This document shows, piece by piece, positions 1 to 5,237 of a stretch of DNA of 5,237 bases. Numbering within the stretch: position 1 is the first letter of the stretch; each line of letters starts with the position of its first letter. Below the pieces are notes generated by a model. That model had not been told where the DNA came from, searched no databases, and was given only the letters and a program-made list of their open reading frames with translations. This stretch comes from Kiritimatiellia bacterium (lineage in GTDB: Bacteria; Verrucomicrobiota; Kiritimatiellia; RFP12; UBA3636), in the NCBI GenBank assembly GCA_017413145.1, contig JAFPUX010000093.1, positions 1 through 5,237 of the forward strand, written 5' to 3'. A program made the translations under genes and the position numbers.

Positions 1-299
1 AGCGGCAGCGCGGAAATGTTCGCGCGAACCTCCGCGAGCGTCGTGTGATGGTGGTGGTCGTGATGGTTTGGATGGTCCGGATGGTCGTGGCCTTCGGTTT
101 CCCCGTGCACGGCCACGTCGAAAAGCGTTCCCGCGAGTCCGCCGCGGGTCGCGCGGGCGGCGCGCAGTTCCACGCCGGGCGGCATCGCCGCGGCGAGGCG
201 CGCGAGCGACGCGTCGCGGTCGGGGACGAGCTCCAGCAGCGCGGCGGCGAGCATGTCGCCCGCCGCGCCGGATTCGAGTTGCAGGTACAGCGTCTTCAT
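1..299 (-). CDS. larC: LarC, nickel pincer cofactor biosynthesis protein (N-terminal part; gene continues past the left edge)
   Basis: LarC inserts nickel into the pyridinium dithiocarboxylate nucleotide, the last step in making the nickel-pincer cofactor of lactate racemase (LarA) and related enzymes. The 99 residues visible begin MKTLYLQLESGAAGDMLAAA, which fits the conserved LarC/DUF111 start (hydrophobic strand, then S/N-G-x-x-GDML-x-A-LL-x-L). Residues 59-66 (LFDVAVHG) fit the following strand. Residues 71-85 are a histidine-rich run (HDHPDHPNHHDHHHH, nine His), as seen before the TLxxI helix of LarC proteins and plausibly nickel-binding. It is followed by TTLAEVRANISALP. The ATG at 299 starts the conserved strand directly, and a promoter ends eight bases before it. 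There is no Shine-Dalgarno sequence. The upstream neighbour on the same strand is a phosphoesterase gene, 53 bases away. Family assignment is firm. The C-terminal domain, and any LarC1/LarC2 frameshift as in Lactobacillus, lie outside the window. Confidence 0.88.
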   Translation of the reverse strand, partial: MKTLYLQLESGAAGDMLAAALLELVPDRDASLARLAAAMPPGVELRAARATRGGLAGTLFDVAVHGETEGHDHPDHPNHHDHHHHTTLAEVRANISALP

Positions 300-307
300 G
301 GCGGGCA

Positions 308-337
308 ATCATGCCACAAACGGCCCGGCGCCCGCAA
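308..337 (-). promoter_or_regulatory. Candidate sigma70-type promoter of larC, predicting a leaderless transcript
   Basis: On the minus strand, TTGCGG (337-332) is followed after 18 bases by CATGAT (313-308), with an extended -10 TG one base upstream (TGGCATGAT). The same TTGCGG hexamer and 18-base spacer occur at the glnS promoter. The -10 box matches consensus at 4 of 6 bases and the -35 box at only 3 of 6, so this is the weakest of the three promoter calls. Transcription would start around base 301-302, two or three bases before the larC ATG. Confidence 0.45.
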
Positions 338-352
338 GCCCCGGGGCGCGGG

Positions 353-1249
353 TCAGGGCGCGACGAAGGCCTTTTCCCAGCGGTGCGCGGTGTGGTCGCG
401 GAAGAAGACGCCGTAGGACGCGCCGCCGTACCATTCGAGGATCGCGGAGCGGACGGCGTTGCCGCGCCGGTTCTCGAGCGAGGCGACGTCGAACTGCGTG
501 ACGGCCGAACCGTCGATTCCGGAAATCTGGCGCAGGCAGTCCTGGCCGCCCCACTTGAAGTCGCCGATGTGGCAGTGCCCGTAGAAGTGCGCGACGACGT
601 TCGGAGGAAGCGGCCGCAGGAGCGCCATCAGGTCCGAGGCGCGGTTGCCGCCGGGGAACGCGTAGTGCGACATCGTGAAGACCGGCTTGCCGAGCGCGGC
701 GATTTTCGCGCGTGCGCGGGCCGGTGCGTCCGGGTCGGGGTAGGGGACCGGTCCCGACGCGCCGTGCGCGCCGCCGTGCACCGCGATCCAGGACCCGTCT
801 TCCGCGGCGTGGTCGGAGAAGAGCGCGAGCGCGACGCCGCCGAAGTCGGCGACGAGGAGCCAGTCGCGGACGGACGCGGTCGTGTGCCACTGCGGTTCGC
901 GCAGGACGCGGTCGCGCATGGGGATCTCCGTGCGGCCGGCCGGGGGAGGCGTCGACCAGCGCTGGAAGTCGAATTCGTGGTTGCCCATCACGTACCAGAC
1001 CGGCGCGTCGACGCGGGCGAGCTCCTCGACCTGCATGTCCGCCATTTCGCGCAGGTGGGGCAGGTCGGCGCTTTCGGTCGAGTCCCCGAGGTAGCACGCG
1101 GCGTCGACGGGCAGCTCCAGCGAAAGGAAGTCCTCCACGCCGGCGTGCATGCAGCGCCGGGCGTTTTCCGGATCGTGCTGCTGCAGGTCGGAAAACACCC
1201 AGAAGCGCCGTTTCGCGGAACGGGAAAAAACGGATTTCGGGTCGTTCAC
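353..1249 (-). CDS. Calcineurin-like metallophosphoesterase, substrate unknown
   Basis: This is a predicted two-metal phosphoesterase of the calcineurin-like (Metallophos) superfamily, 298 residues if it starts at GTG 1249. The family motifs appear in order: FSDLQ (19-23, metal ligand D21, with Q23 where His is usual), GDS (55-57), GNHE (89-92, the general acid/metal motif), SH (H195) and GHCH (224-227). All five metal-site motifs are present, so an active enzyme is likely. No signal peptide or membrane segment is visible, so it is probably cytoplasmic. Start choice: an in-frame ATG at 1267 lies inside a strong -10 box (1263-1258), so it could not be translated from that promoter. The GTG at 1249 lies eight bases after the -10 box and keeps the whole first beta-strand (RRFWVFSDLQ). 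If a promoter further upstream is used, the ATG adds six residues. The gene precedes larC on the same strand, but nothing here links their functions. The substrate could be a cyclic nucleotide, a nucleotide or a phosphoprotein; the sequence does not decide. Confidence 0.85.
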   Translation of the reverse strand: MNDPKSVFSRSAKRRFWVFSDLQQHDPENARRCMHAGVEDFLSLELPVDAACYLGDSTESADLPHLREMADMQVEELARVDAPVWYVMGNHEFDFQRWSTPPPAGRTEIPMRDRVLREPQWHTTASVRDWLLVADFGGVALALFSDHAAEDGSWIAVHGGAHGASGPVPYPDPDAPARARAKIAALGKPVFTMSHYAFPGGNRASDLMALLRPLPPNVVAHFYGHCHIGDFKWGGQDCLRQISGIDGSAVTQFDVASLENRRGNAVRSAILEWYGGASYGVFFRDHTAHRWEKAFVAP

Positions 1250-1257
1250 GGCGCGGG

Positions 1258-1287
1258 ATTCTAGCATTCCGCCGCGCGCGGGGTCAA
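1258..1287 (-). promoter_or_regulatory. Strong sigma70-type promoter of the phosphoesterase gene
   Basis: The minus strand reads TTGACC (1287-1282), an 18-base spacer, then TAGAAT (1263-1258). The extended -10 TGC stands directly before TAGAAT. Both hexamers match consensus at 5 of 6 bases, which stands out in this GC-rich DNA. The predicted transcription start is near 1251-1252, so the mRNA would begin two or three bases before the GTG at 1249. The element overlaps the alternative ATG at 1267 and argues against it. Confidence 0.72.
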
Positions 1288-1316
1288 TCGGCCTCGGCGG
1301 GGCGGGCGCGCGGCGC

Positions 1317-1346
1317 TTGCGGGGGACGCGGGGCCTGTGCTAGAAT
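1317..1346 (+). promoter_or_regulatory. Sigma70-type promoter of the glnS-HU transcript
   Basis: The plus strand has TTGCGG (1317-1322), an 18-base spacer, and TAGAAT (1341-1346) preceded by the extended -10 TGC (1338-1340). The nine bases TGCTAGAAT are identical to those in the divergent phosphoesterase promoter. The -10 box is 5 of 6; the -35 box keeps only TTG, so the extended -10 probably carries the recognition. Transcription would start near 1353, leaving a leader of about 31 bases before glnS. No operator or riboswitch-like structure was recognised in that leader. Confidence 0.65.
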
Positions 1347-1383
1347 CGCGGCCCGTTTCCGCGAAACATCCCTCCCAGACGCC

Positions 1384-3105
1384 ATGAACGAAGAATCCCC
1401 CGCGCCCGCGTCCTCCAAGCACTTCCTCGAGCAGTGGATCGAGGGCGACGTCCTCGCCGGCCGCACCGGCGGCAAGGTCGTCACCCGCTTCCCGCCGGAA
1501 CCCAACGGCTACCTGCACATCGGCCACGCGAAGGCGATCTGCGTCGACTTCGGCATGGCGAAGAAGTTCGGCGGCGAGTGCCACCTGCGCCTCGACGACA
1601 CGAACCCGAGCAAGGAGTCCGACGAGTTCGCCGAGAACATCAAGACGGACATCCGCTGGCTCGGCTTCGACTGGGGCGGGCACTTCTACAGCGCGGCCGA
1701 CTACTTCGACACGATGTACGCGATCGCCGAGAACCTCGTGAAGGCGGGGCAGGCCTACGTCTGCTTCCTCTCGCAGGAGGAGTGGAAGAAGCACCGCGGC
1801 ATCCCGACCGAGCCCGGCATCCCCAGCCCGTGGCGCGACACGCCGCCCGAGGAAAACCTCGCGCGCTTCCGCGAGATGCGGGACGGCAAGTACAAGGACG
1901 GCGAATGCTGCCTGCGCGCGAAGATCGACATGGCGTCGCCCAACATCCACTTCCGCGACCCCGTCATCTACCGCATCATGCACGTGTCGCACTACCACCT
2001 CGGCGACAAGTGGTGCGTCTACCCGATGTACGACTTCGCGCACCCGATCGAGGACGCGCTCGAAGGCGTCACGCACTCGATGTGCACGCTGGAGTTCGAG
2101 GTGCACCGCCCGCTCTACGACTGGGTCGTGGACCGGATGGACGAGATGGGGCTGCTCGTCGAGCGCGGCGGCATGAAGATCCGCCCGCACCAGCGCGAGT
2201 TCTCCCGCCTCAACATCACCTACACCGTGATGAGCAAGCGCAAGCTGCACGAGCTCGTCGACCTCGGCAAGGTCTCCGGATGGGACGACCCGCGCATGCC
2301 GACGCTCTGCGGCATGCGCCGCCGCGGCTATCCCGCCGCCGCCGTCCGCGCGTTCTGCGAGGGCGTCGGCGTCACGAAGTTCATCTCGACGACCGACGTC
2401 GGCATCCTCGAGCAGGCCGTGCGCGAAGAACTCAACAAGACCGCGCCGCGCCGCATGGCGGTGCTCGATCCCGTGAAGCTCGTCATCGACAACATGCCCG
2501 AGGGCGAGACGCACGAGTGCGACGCGGTGAACAACCCCGAGGACCCCGCCGCCGGCACGCGCAAGGTGCGCTTCGGCCGCGAGCTCTGGGTCGAGCGCGC
2601 CGACTTCATGAAGGATCCGCCGAAGAAGTTCTACCGCCTCGCCGTCGGGCGCGAGGTGCGCCTCAAGTACGCGTGCCTCTTCACGTGCACCGGCGTCGTC
2701 GAGGACGCGGCCGGCAACGTGGCGGAAATCCACGGCACGTGGGATCCCGCGTCGCTCGGCGGCAACGCGCCGGACGGCCACGCCGTGCGCGGCACGATCC
2801 ACTGGGTGGACGCCGCGACCGCGGTGCCGCTGCCCGTGCGCCTCTACGACCGCCTCTTCCAGGTCGAGAACCCGGACGCCGACGCGGACCGCGACTTCAA
2901 GGACTTCCTCAACCCCGACTCCTGCAAGGAGGCGACCGCGCTGTGCGAACCCGCGCTGCAGGGCGCGAAGAGCGCGGACGGTCCCGTGCAGTTCGAGCGC
3001 CTCGGCTACTTCTTCCCCGATCCGGTCGACTCGAAGGACGGCGCGCCGGTCTTCAACCGCACGTCGACGCTGCGCGACTCGTGGGCGAAGATCGCGAAGA
3101 AGTAG
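1384..3105 (+). CDS. glnS: Glutaminyl-tRNA synthetase (GlnRS)
   Basis: GlnRS charges tRNA-Gln with glutamine using ATP, in the cytoplasm. The protein has 573 residues, close to the 554 of E. coli GlnRS, and appears intact. The class I catalytic core begins with TRFPPEPNGYLHIGHAKAI (34-52), containing the HIGH ATP-binding motif (45-48), followed by LRLDDTNP (68-75). LRAKIDMASP (177-186), KWCVYPMYDFAHPIEDALEG (209-228) and CTLEFEVHRPLYDW (234-247) are GlnRS-type acceptor and amino-acid site segments. VMSKRKL (282-288) is the KMSKS loop in its GlnRS form, and GWDDPRMPT (299-307) follows. The C-terminal anticodon-binding beta-barrels run from about 350 to 565 and include VKLVIDN, EVRLKYA, IHWVDA and VRLYDRLF. 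The ATG at 1384 precedes the first conserved block by about 30 residues. No Shine-Dalgarno site is visible. Residues 248-270 are about ten longer than the matching E. coli segment. The gene implies direct glutaminylation rather than sole reliance on GatCAB. The HU-like gene begins seven bases downstream. Confidence 0.97.
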   Translation: MNEESPAPASSKHFLEQWIEGDVLAGRTGGKVVTRFPPEPNGYLHIGHAKAICVDFGMAKKFGGECHLRLDDTNPSKESDEFAENIKTDIRWLGFDWGGHFYSAADYFDTMYAIAENLVKAGQAYVCFLSQEEWKKHRGIPTEPGIPSPWRDTPPEENLARFREMRDGKYKDGECCLRAKIDMASPNIHFRDPVIYRIMHVSHYHLGDKWCVYPMYDFAHPIEDALEGVTHSMCTLEFEVHRPLYDWVVDRMDEMGLLVERGGMKIRPHQREFSRLNITYTVMSKRKLHELVDLGKVSGWDDPRMPTLCGMRRRGYPAAAVRAFCEGVGVTKFISTTDVGILEQAVREELNKTAPRRMAVLDPVKLVIDNMPEGETHECDAVNNPEDPAAGTRKVRFGRELWVERADFMKDPPKKFYRLAVGREVRLKYACLFTCTGVVEDAAGNVAEIHGTWDPASLGGNAPDGHAVRGTIHWVDAATAVPLPVRLYDRLFQVENPDADADRDFKDFLNPDSCKEATALCEPALQGAKSADGPVQFERLGYFFPDPVDSKDGAPVFNRTSTLRDSWAKIAKK

Positions 3106-3112
3106 GCGCGCC

Positions 3113-3493
3113 ATGGCGTTCCGGATTCCGACGACGCGCGTCGACCTGCTGCGCGTGCTCTCCGCGAAGGCGGACGTGAGCCAGACCAAGGCCGCCGCCG
3201 TGTGGGACGCGATGCTCGCGCTCGCGCGGGACGGCGTCCGCGCCTCGGGTTCGTTCTCGTTCCCGGGCCTGGGCAAGCTCGAGCGCGTCGAGCGGAAGCC
3301 GCGCCGCGCCTACAACATCGTCACCGGCAAGCGCGTGCGCCTCGCCGCGAAGACGGACCTCGTCTTCCGCGTGTCGAAGCTCGCCAAGGCCGCGATTCTC
3401 CCCGACGCTTCCCGGCCCGAGGCGCCGGCGCAGAAAAGCCGTCCCGCGCCGAAAAAGGCGGCCGCGCGCGCGCCGAAACGCCGGCGGCGCTAG
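3113..3493 (+). CDS. HU/IHF-family DNA-binding protein with a basic C-terminal tail
   Basis: This is a small nucleoid-type DNA-binding protein of 126 residues. Residues 1-95 follow the HU fold: a helical dimerisation part (TRVDLLRVLSAKADVSQTKA, then VWDAMLALARDGV), the turn and strands GSFSFPGLGKLERVERKPRR (46-65), the DNA-arm region (about 62-80) and a C-terminal helix (VSKLAKAAI, 87-95). Residues 96-126 are a Pro/Ala/Lys/Arg-rich tail ending in KRRRR, recalling the basic tails of mycobacterial HupB or histone H1-like proteins. Ordinary HU is about 90 residues, so the tail is an extra. The arm tip reads RAYNIVTGK where the family normally has GRNPxTGE, so the proline that wedges between bases is Ile69. 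Spacing to glnS is seven bases (GCGCGCC) with no promoter or good Shine-Dalgarno site, so co-transcription is likely. Its stop overlaps the uvrA stop. HU-family membership is well supported; whether it acts as a general HU, an IHF-like factor or something specialised is not known. Confidence 0.88.
   Translation: MAFRIPTTRVDLLRVLSAKADVSQTKAAAVWDAMLALARDGVRASGSFSFPGLGKLERVERKPRRAYNIVTGKRVRLAAKTDLVFRVSKLAKAAILPDASRPEAPAQKSRPAPKKAAARAPKRRRR
3490..3493. other. Interlocked convergent stop codons (CTAG)
   Basis: The HU-like gene ends with TAG at 3491-3493 on the plus strand. uvrA ends with TAG on the minus strand, read from 3492 to 3490. The two genes share CTAG, inside the 8-base palindrome CGCTAGCG (3488-3495). 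There is no intergenic space and no stem-loop with a T tract, so transcription in either direction must end inside the opposite gene or by another route such as Rho. Confidence 0.95.
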
Positions 3494-5237
3494 CGGCGGG
3501 CGATTTCGCCGCGCAGGATTTCCGAGAGGCACTCGGCCGTGCGCGAGCCGGCCGGCTTGCGCGCGGCCAGCTCGTCCGGCGGGCCGTGCGCCACGACGCG
3601 CCCGCCCGACGCACCGCCGCCGGGGCCGAGGTCGACGATGTCGTCCGCGTCGAGCATGGCATCCGTGTCGTGCTCGATCATGACGACCGTGTGCCCGGCG
3701 TCCACGAGCCGGTGCACGACGCGCAGCAGGTTCGCCACGTCGCTCGGGTGCAGGCCGACCGTCGGCTCGTCCAGCACGTAGAGCGTCGGCGGCGTCCGCG
3801 CACCGGCGCGCGGCGCGCACCGCGCCAGCTCGGTCACGAGCTTGATGCGCTGCGCCTCGCCGCCGGAGAGCGTGCTGGAGCGCTGCCCGAGCGCGAGGTA
3901 GCCCAGCCCCACGTCGCGCAGCAGCGCGAGCGGCGCCGCGAGCTGCGGCACGTCGCGGAAGAAGGCGATCGCCTCGTCCACCGACATGGCGAGGACCTCC
4001 GCGACCGTGCGGCCGTTCCAGCGCGCGAGGAGCGTCTCGGGGTTGAAGCGCGCGCCGCGGCAGGCGTCGCACTCGGACACGACGTCCGGCAGGAACGCCA
4101 TCTGCGCGCGCACGACGCCCTGCCCTTCGCAGACGGGGCACCGCCCGCCCTTGACGTTGAACGAGAACCGGTCCGCGCCCCAGCCGCGGATGCGCGCCTC
4201 GGGCGTCGCGGCGAAGAGGTCGCGCACCGCGCCCCAGAAGCCGACGTACGTCGCGGGGCACGAGCGCGGCGTGCGCCCGATCGGCGACTGGTCGACCTCG
4301 AGCACGCGCGAAACGGCCTCCCAGCCCTCGACCGCCCTGCACCCGACGGGCGACGGCTTCCCGCCGCCGGTGATCGGCGCGAGCGAGGCGTAGAGCACGT
4401 CGCGCACGAGCGTCGACTTGCCGGAGCCCGAAACGCCCGTCACGACCGTGAACCGTCCGAGCGGAAAGGCCGCGTCGACGTTCCGCAGGTTGTGCAGAAA
4501 CGCGCCGCGGACGCGGATCGCGGGGACGCCCCGCAGCGGGCGGCGCCCGCCTTCGCGCGTGGGGTGGGGGAGGGGATGCAGCAGCGCGTCCGCGGTGCGC
4601 GACTCCTTGCATTTCAAAATCTCCGGGAGCGGCCCCTGCGCGAGCAGCCGTCCGCCCTGCACGCCGGCGCCCGGCCCGAGGTCGCAGATCCAGTCCGCGC
4701 GGCGGACCGTCTGCGCGTCGTGCTCGACGACGACGACCGTGTTGCCCTTGTCGCGCAGCGCGACAAGCGAATCGAGCAGGCGCTCCGTGTCGCGCGGGTG
4801 CAGGCCGATTGTCGGCTCGTCCAGCACGTAGCACGCGCCGGAGAGGTTCGAGCCGAGCTGCGCGGCGAGCCGGATGCGCTGCGCCTCGCCGCCGGAAAGC
4901 GTCGGCACCGCGCGGTCGAGCGCGAGGTAGCCCAGGCCGACCTCGCGCAGGAACGAGAGCCGCGAGCGCAGGTCCTTGAGCGGCCCTTCGGCGATCGCGC
5001 GCTCGCGCGCCGCGAACGGCTCCTTCTCCGCCCAGTCGGCGAGCTCGGCCACCGTGAGCCGCGCGTAGTCGCCGATCGACCGGCCGCGGAAGCGGAACGC
5101 GAGCGCCTCGGGGTTGAGGCGCATGCCGCGGCAGACGGGGCAGACCGTGCCCGTGTCCTCGGGCGTCTCCTCGGCGGCGACGTCCGCGAACGTCGTCTCG
5201 CGCCGCCCGCGCTCGGCCTCCGCGTCGCGGTCGCGGA
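3490..5237 (-). CDS. uvrA: UvrA, excinuclease ABC subunit A (C-terminal part; start lies beyond the right edge)
   Basis: UvrA is the ABC-type ATPase that finds bulky DNA damage and loads UvrB in nucleotide excision repair. The 581 residues in the window begin before a Cys pair (CPVCRG, 32-37). The rest of the first ATPase follows: signature LSGGEAQ (113-119), Walker B LDEPTIGL (138-145) and switch His172. The second ATPase is complete: Walker A GVSGSGKST (267-275), a zinc module C-x2-C-x19-C-x2-C (366, 369, 389, 392), signature LSGGEAQ (456-462), Walker B LDEPTVGL (488-495) and switch His522. The first Walker A is outside the window. Several stretches, such as LAAQLGSNLSGACYVLDEPT, TPRSCPATYVGFW, GARFNPETL and IKLVTEL, match my memory of long, tandem UvrA proteins in Burkholderia-like bacteria better than standard UvrA of about 940 residues. 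The full protein may therefore be much longer. The linker between the ATPases carries an unusual LLHPLPHPTREGGRRPLRG (218-236). The reading frame is open to the edge; the internal ATG at 5124 is not the start. No terminator separates it from the HU gene. Confidence 0.95.
   Translation of the reverse strand, partial: RDRDAEAERGRRETTFADVAAEETPEDTGTVCPVCRGMRLNPEALAFRFRGRSIGDYARLTVAELADWAEKEPFAARERAIAEGPLKDLRSRLSFLREVGLGYLALDRAVPTLSGGEAQRIRLAAQLGSNLSGACYVLDEPTIGLHPRDTERLLDSLVALRDKGNTVVVVEHDAQTVRRADWICDLGPGAGVQGGRLLAQGPLPEILKCKESRTADALLHPLPHPTREGGRRPLRGVPAIRVRGAFLHNLRNVDAAFPLGRFTVVTGVSGSGKSTLVRDVLYASLAPITGGGKPSPVGCRAVEGWEAVSRVLEVDQSPIGRTPRSCPATYVGFWGAVRDLFAATPEARIRGWGADRFSFNVKGGRCPVCEGQGVVRAQMAFLPDVVSECDACRGARFNPETLLARWNGRTVAEVLAMSVDEAIAFFRDVPQLAAPLALLRDVGLGYLALGQRSSTLSGGEAQRIKLVTELARCAPRAGARTPPTLYVLDEPTVGLHPSDVANLLRVVHRLVDAGHTVVMIEHDTDAMLDADDIVDLGPGGGASGGRVVAHGPPDELAARKPAGSRTAECLSEILRGEIARR
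4559..4575 (+). other. G-run tract inside the uvrA linker coding region
   Basis: The plus strand holds runs of four, five and four G separated by single T or A bases (4561-4575). It is the template strand for uvrA and encodes the PLPHPT part of the linker between the two ATPase halves. It could be simple low-complexity linker DNA, a two-layer G-quadruplex former, or a relic of a short interspersed repeat. Only its base composition is certain. Confidence 0.35.

Noticed and set aside
45..89. Repeated CAT/CAC-type triplets near the left edge, looking like a short tandem repeat
   Set aside because: They encode the histidine-rich segment of LarC, a normal feature of that family, and show no fixed repeat unit.
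331..352. GC-rich inverted repeat just after the phosphoesterase stop (CCCGC/GCGGG around the palindrome GCCCCGGGGC)
   Set aside because: There is no T tract after it, the central palindrome leaves no loop, and it overlaps the candidate larC -35 box, so I do not call it a terminator.
68..1264. A 398-residue plus-strand open frame across larC and the phosphoesterase gene
   Set aside because: It is antisense to two genes with clear family motifs, and its own product is Arg/Ala-rich with no motif.
3105..3112. Palindrome GGCGCGCC between glnS and the HU gene as a possible operator
   Set aside because: An 8-base GC palindrome is expected by chance in DNA this GC-rich, and nothing else supports a binding site.
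1434..3179. A second plus-strand frame of 581 residues within glnS
   Set aside because: It is an extremely Arg-rich frame shadow of glnS with no domain.
1261..3276. A 671-residue open frame antisense to glnS and the HU gene
   Set aside because: It is full of Arg, Ala, Val and Glu with no recognisable domain and lies opposite a clear GlnRS. GC-rich third positions remove stop codons in the antisense frame.
3053..4834. A 593-residue minus-strand open frame in another frame of uvrA
   Set aside because: The low-complexity Arg/Ala/Gly product is a frame shadow of UvrA, whose motifs are all in the other frame.
1..5237. tRNA genes, CRISPR repeats, insertion sequence ends, toxin-antitoxin or defence genes
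   Set aside because: I read both strands and found no tRNA-like arms, no spaced direct repeats, no transposase motifs and no unexplained gap longer than about 135 bases.

Overview
The window is very GC-rich bacterial DNA with tightly packed genes. I see five protein-coding genes. Two are cut by the window ends and three are complete. No RNA gene, mobile element or CRISPR array was found. The phylum cannot be fixed from these genes. A direct glutaminyl-tRNA synthetase, a LarC with the GAAGDML signature, the lack of clear Shine-Dalgarno sites and the extended -10 promoters suggest an uncultured Gram-negative-type lineage. A PVC/Kiritimatiellota-like bacterium is a guess only.

Layout: bases 1-299 (minus) hold the start of larC, a nickel-pincer-cofactor biosynthesis gene that runs off the left edge. 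Bases 353-1249 (minus) encode a calcineurin-like metallophosphoesterase of unknown substrate. A divergent promoter region (about 1250-1383) separates it from glnS (1384-3105, plus). Seven bases after glnS comes a gene for an HU/IHF-family DNA-binding protein with a basic tail (3113-3493, plus), probably in the same transcript. The HU gene converges on uvrA (3490 to beyond 5237, minus), and their stop codons interlock in one CTAG. Only the C-terminal part of UvrA is present. Its wording looks like the long, tandem-duplicated UvrA type.

The genes are mostly housekeeping: translation, nucleoid structure, DNA repair and cofactor maturation. They do not form one pathway, and I see no convincing new multi-gene system. 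The points most worth checking are the HU-like protein, which has isoleucine where the DNA-intercalating proline normally sits; the matching promoter-to-start spacing of larC and the phosphoesterase gene, which predicts leaderless mRNAs; and the likely tandem UvrA.
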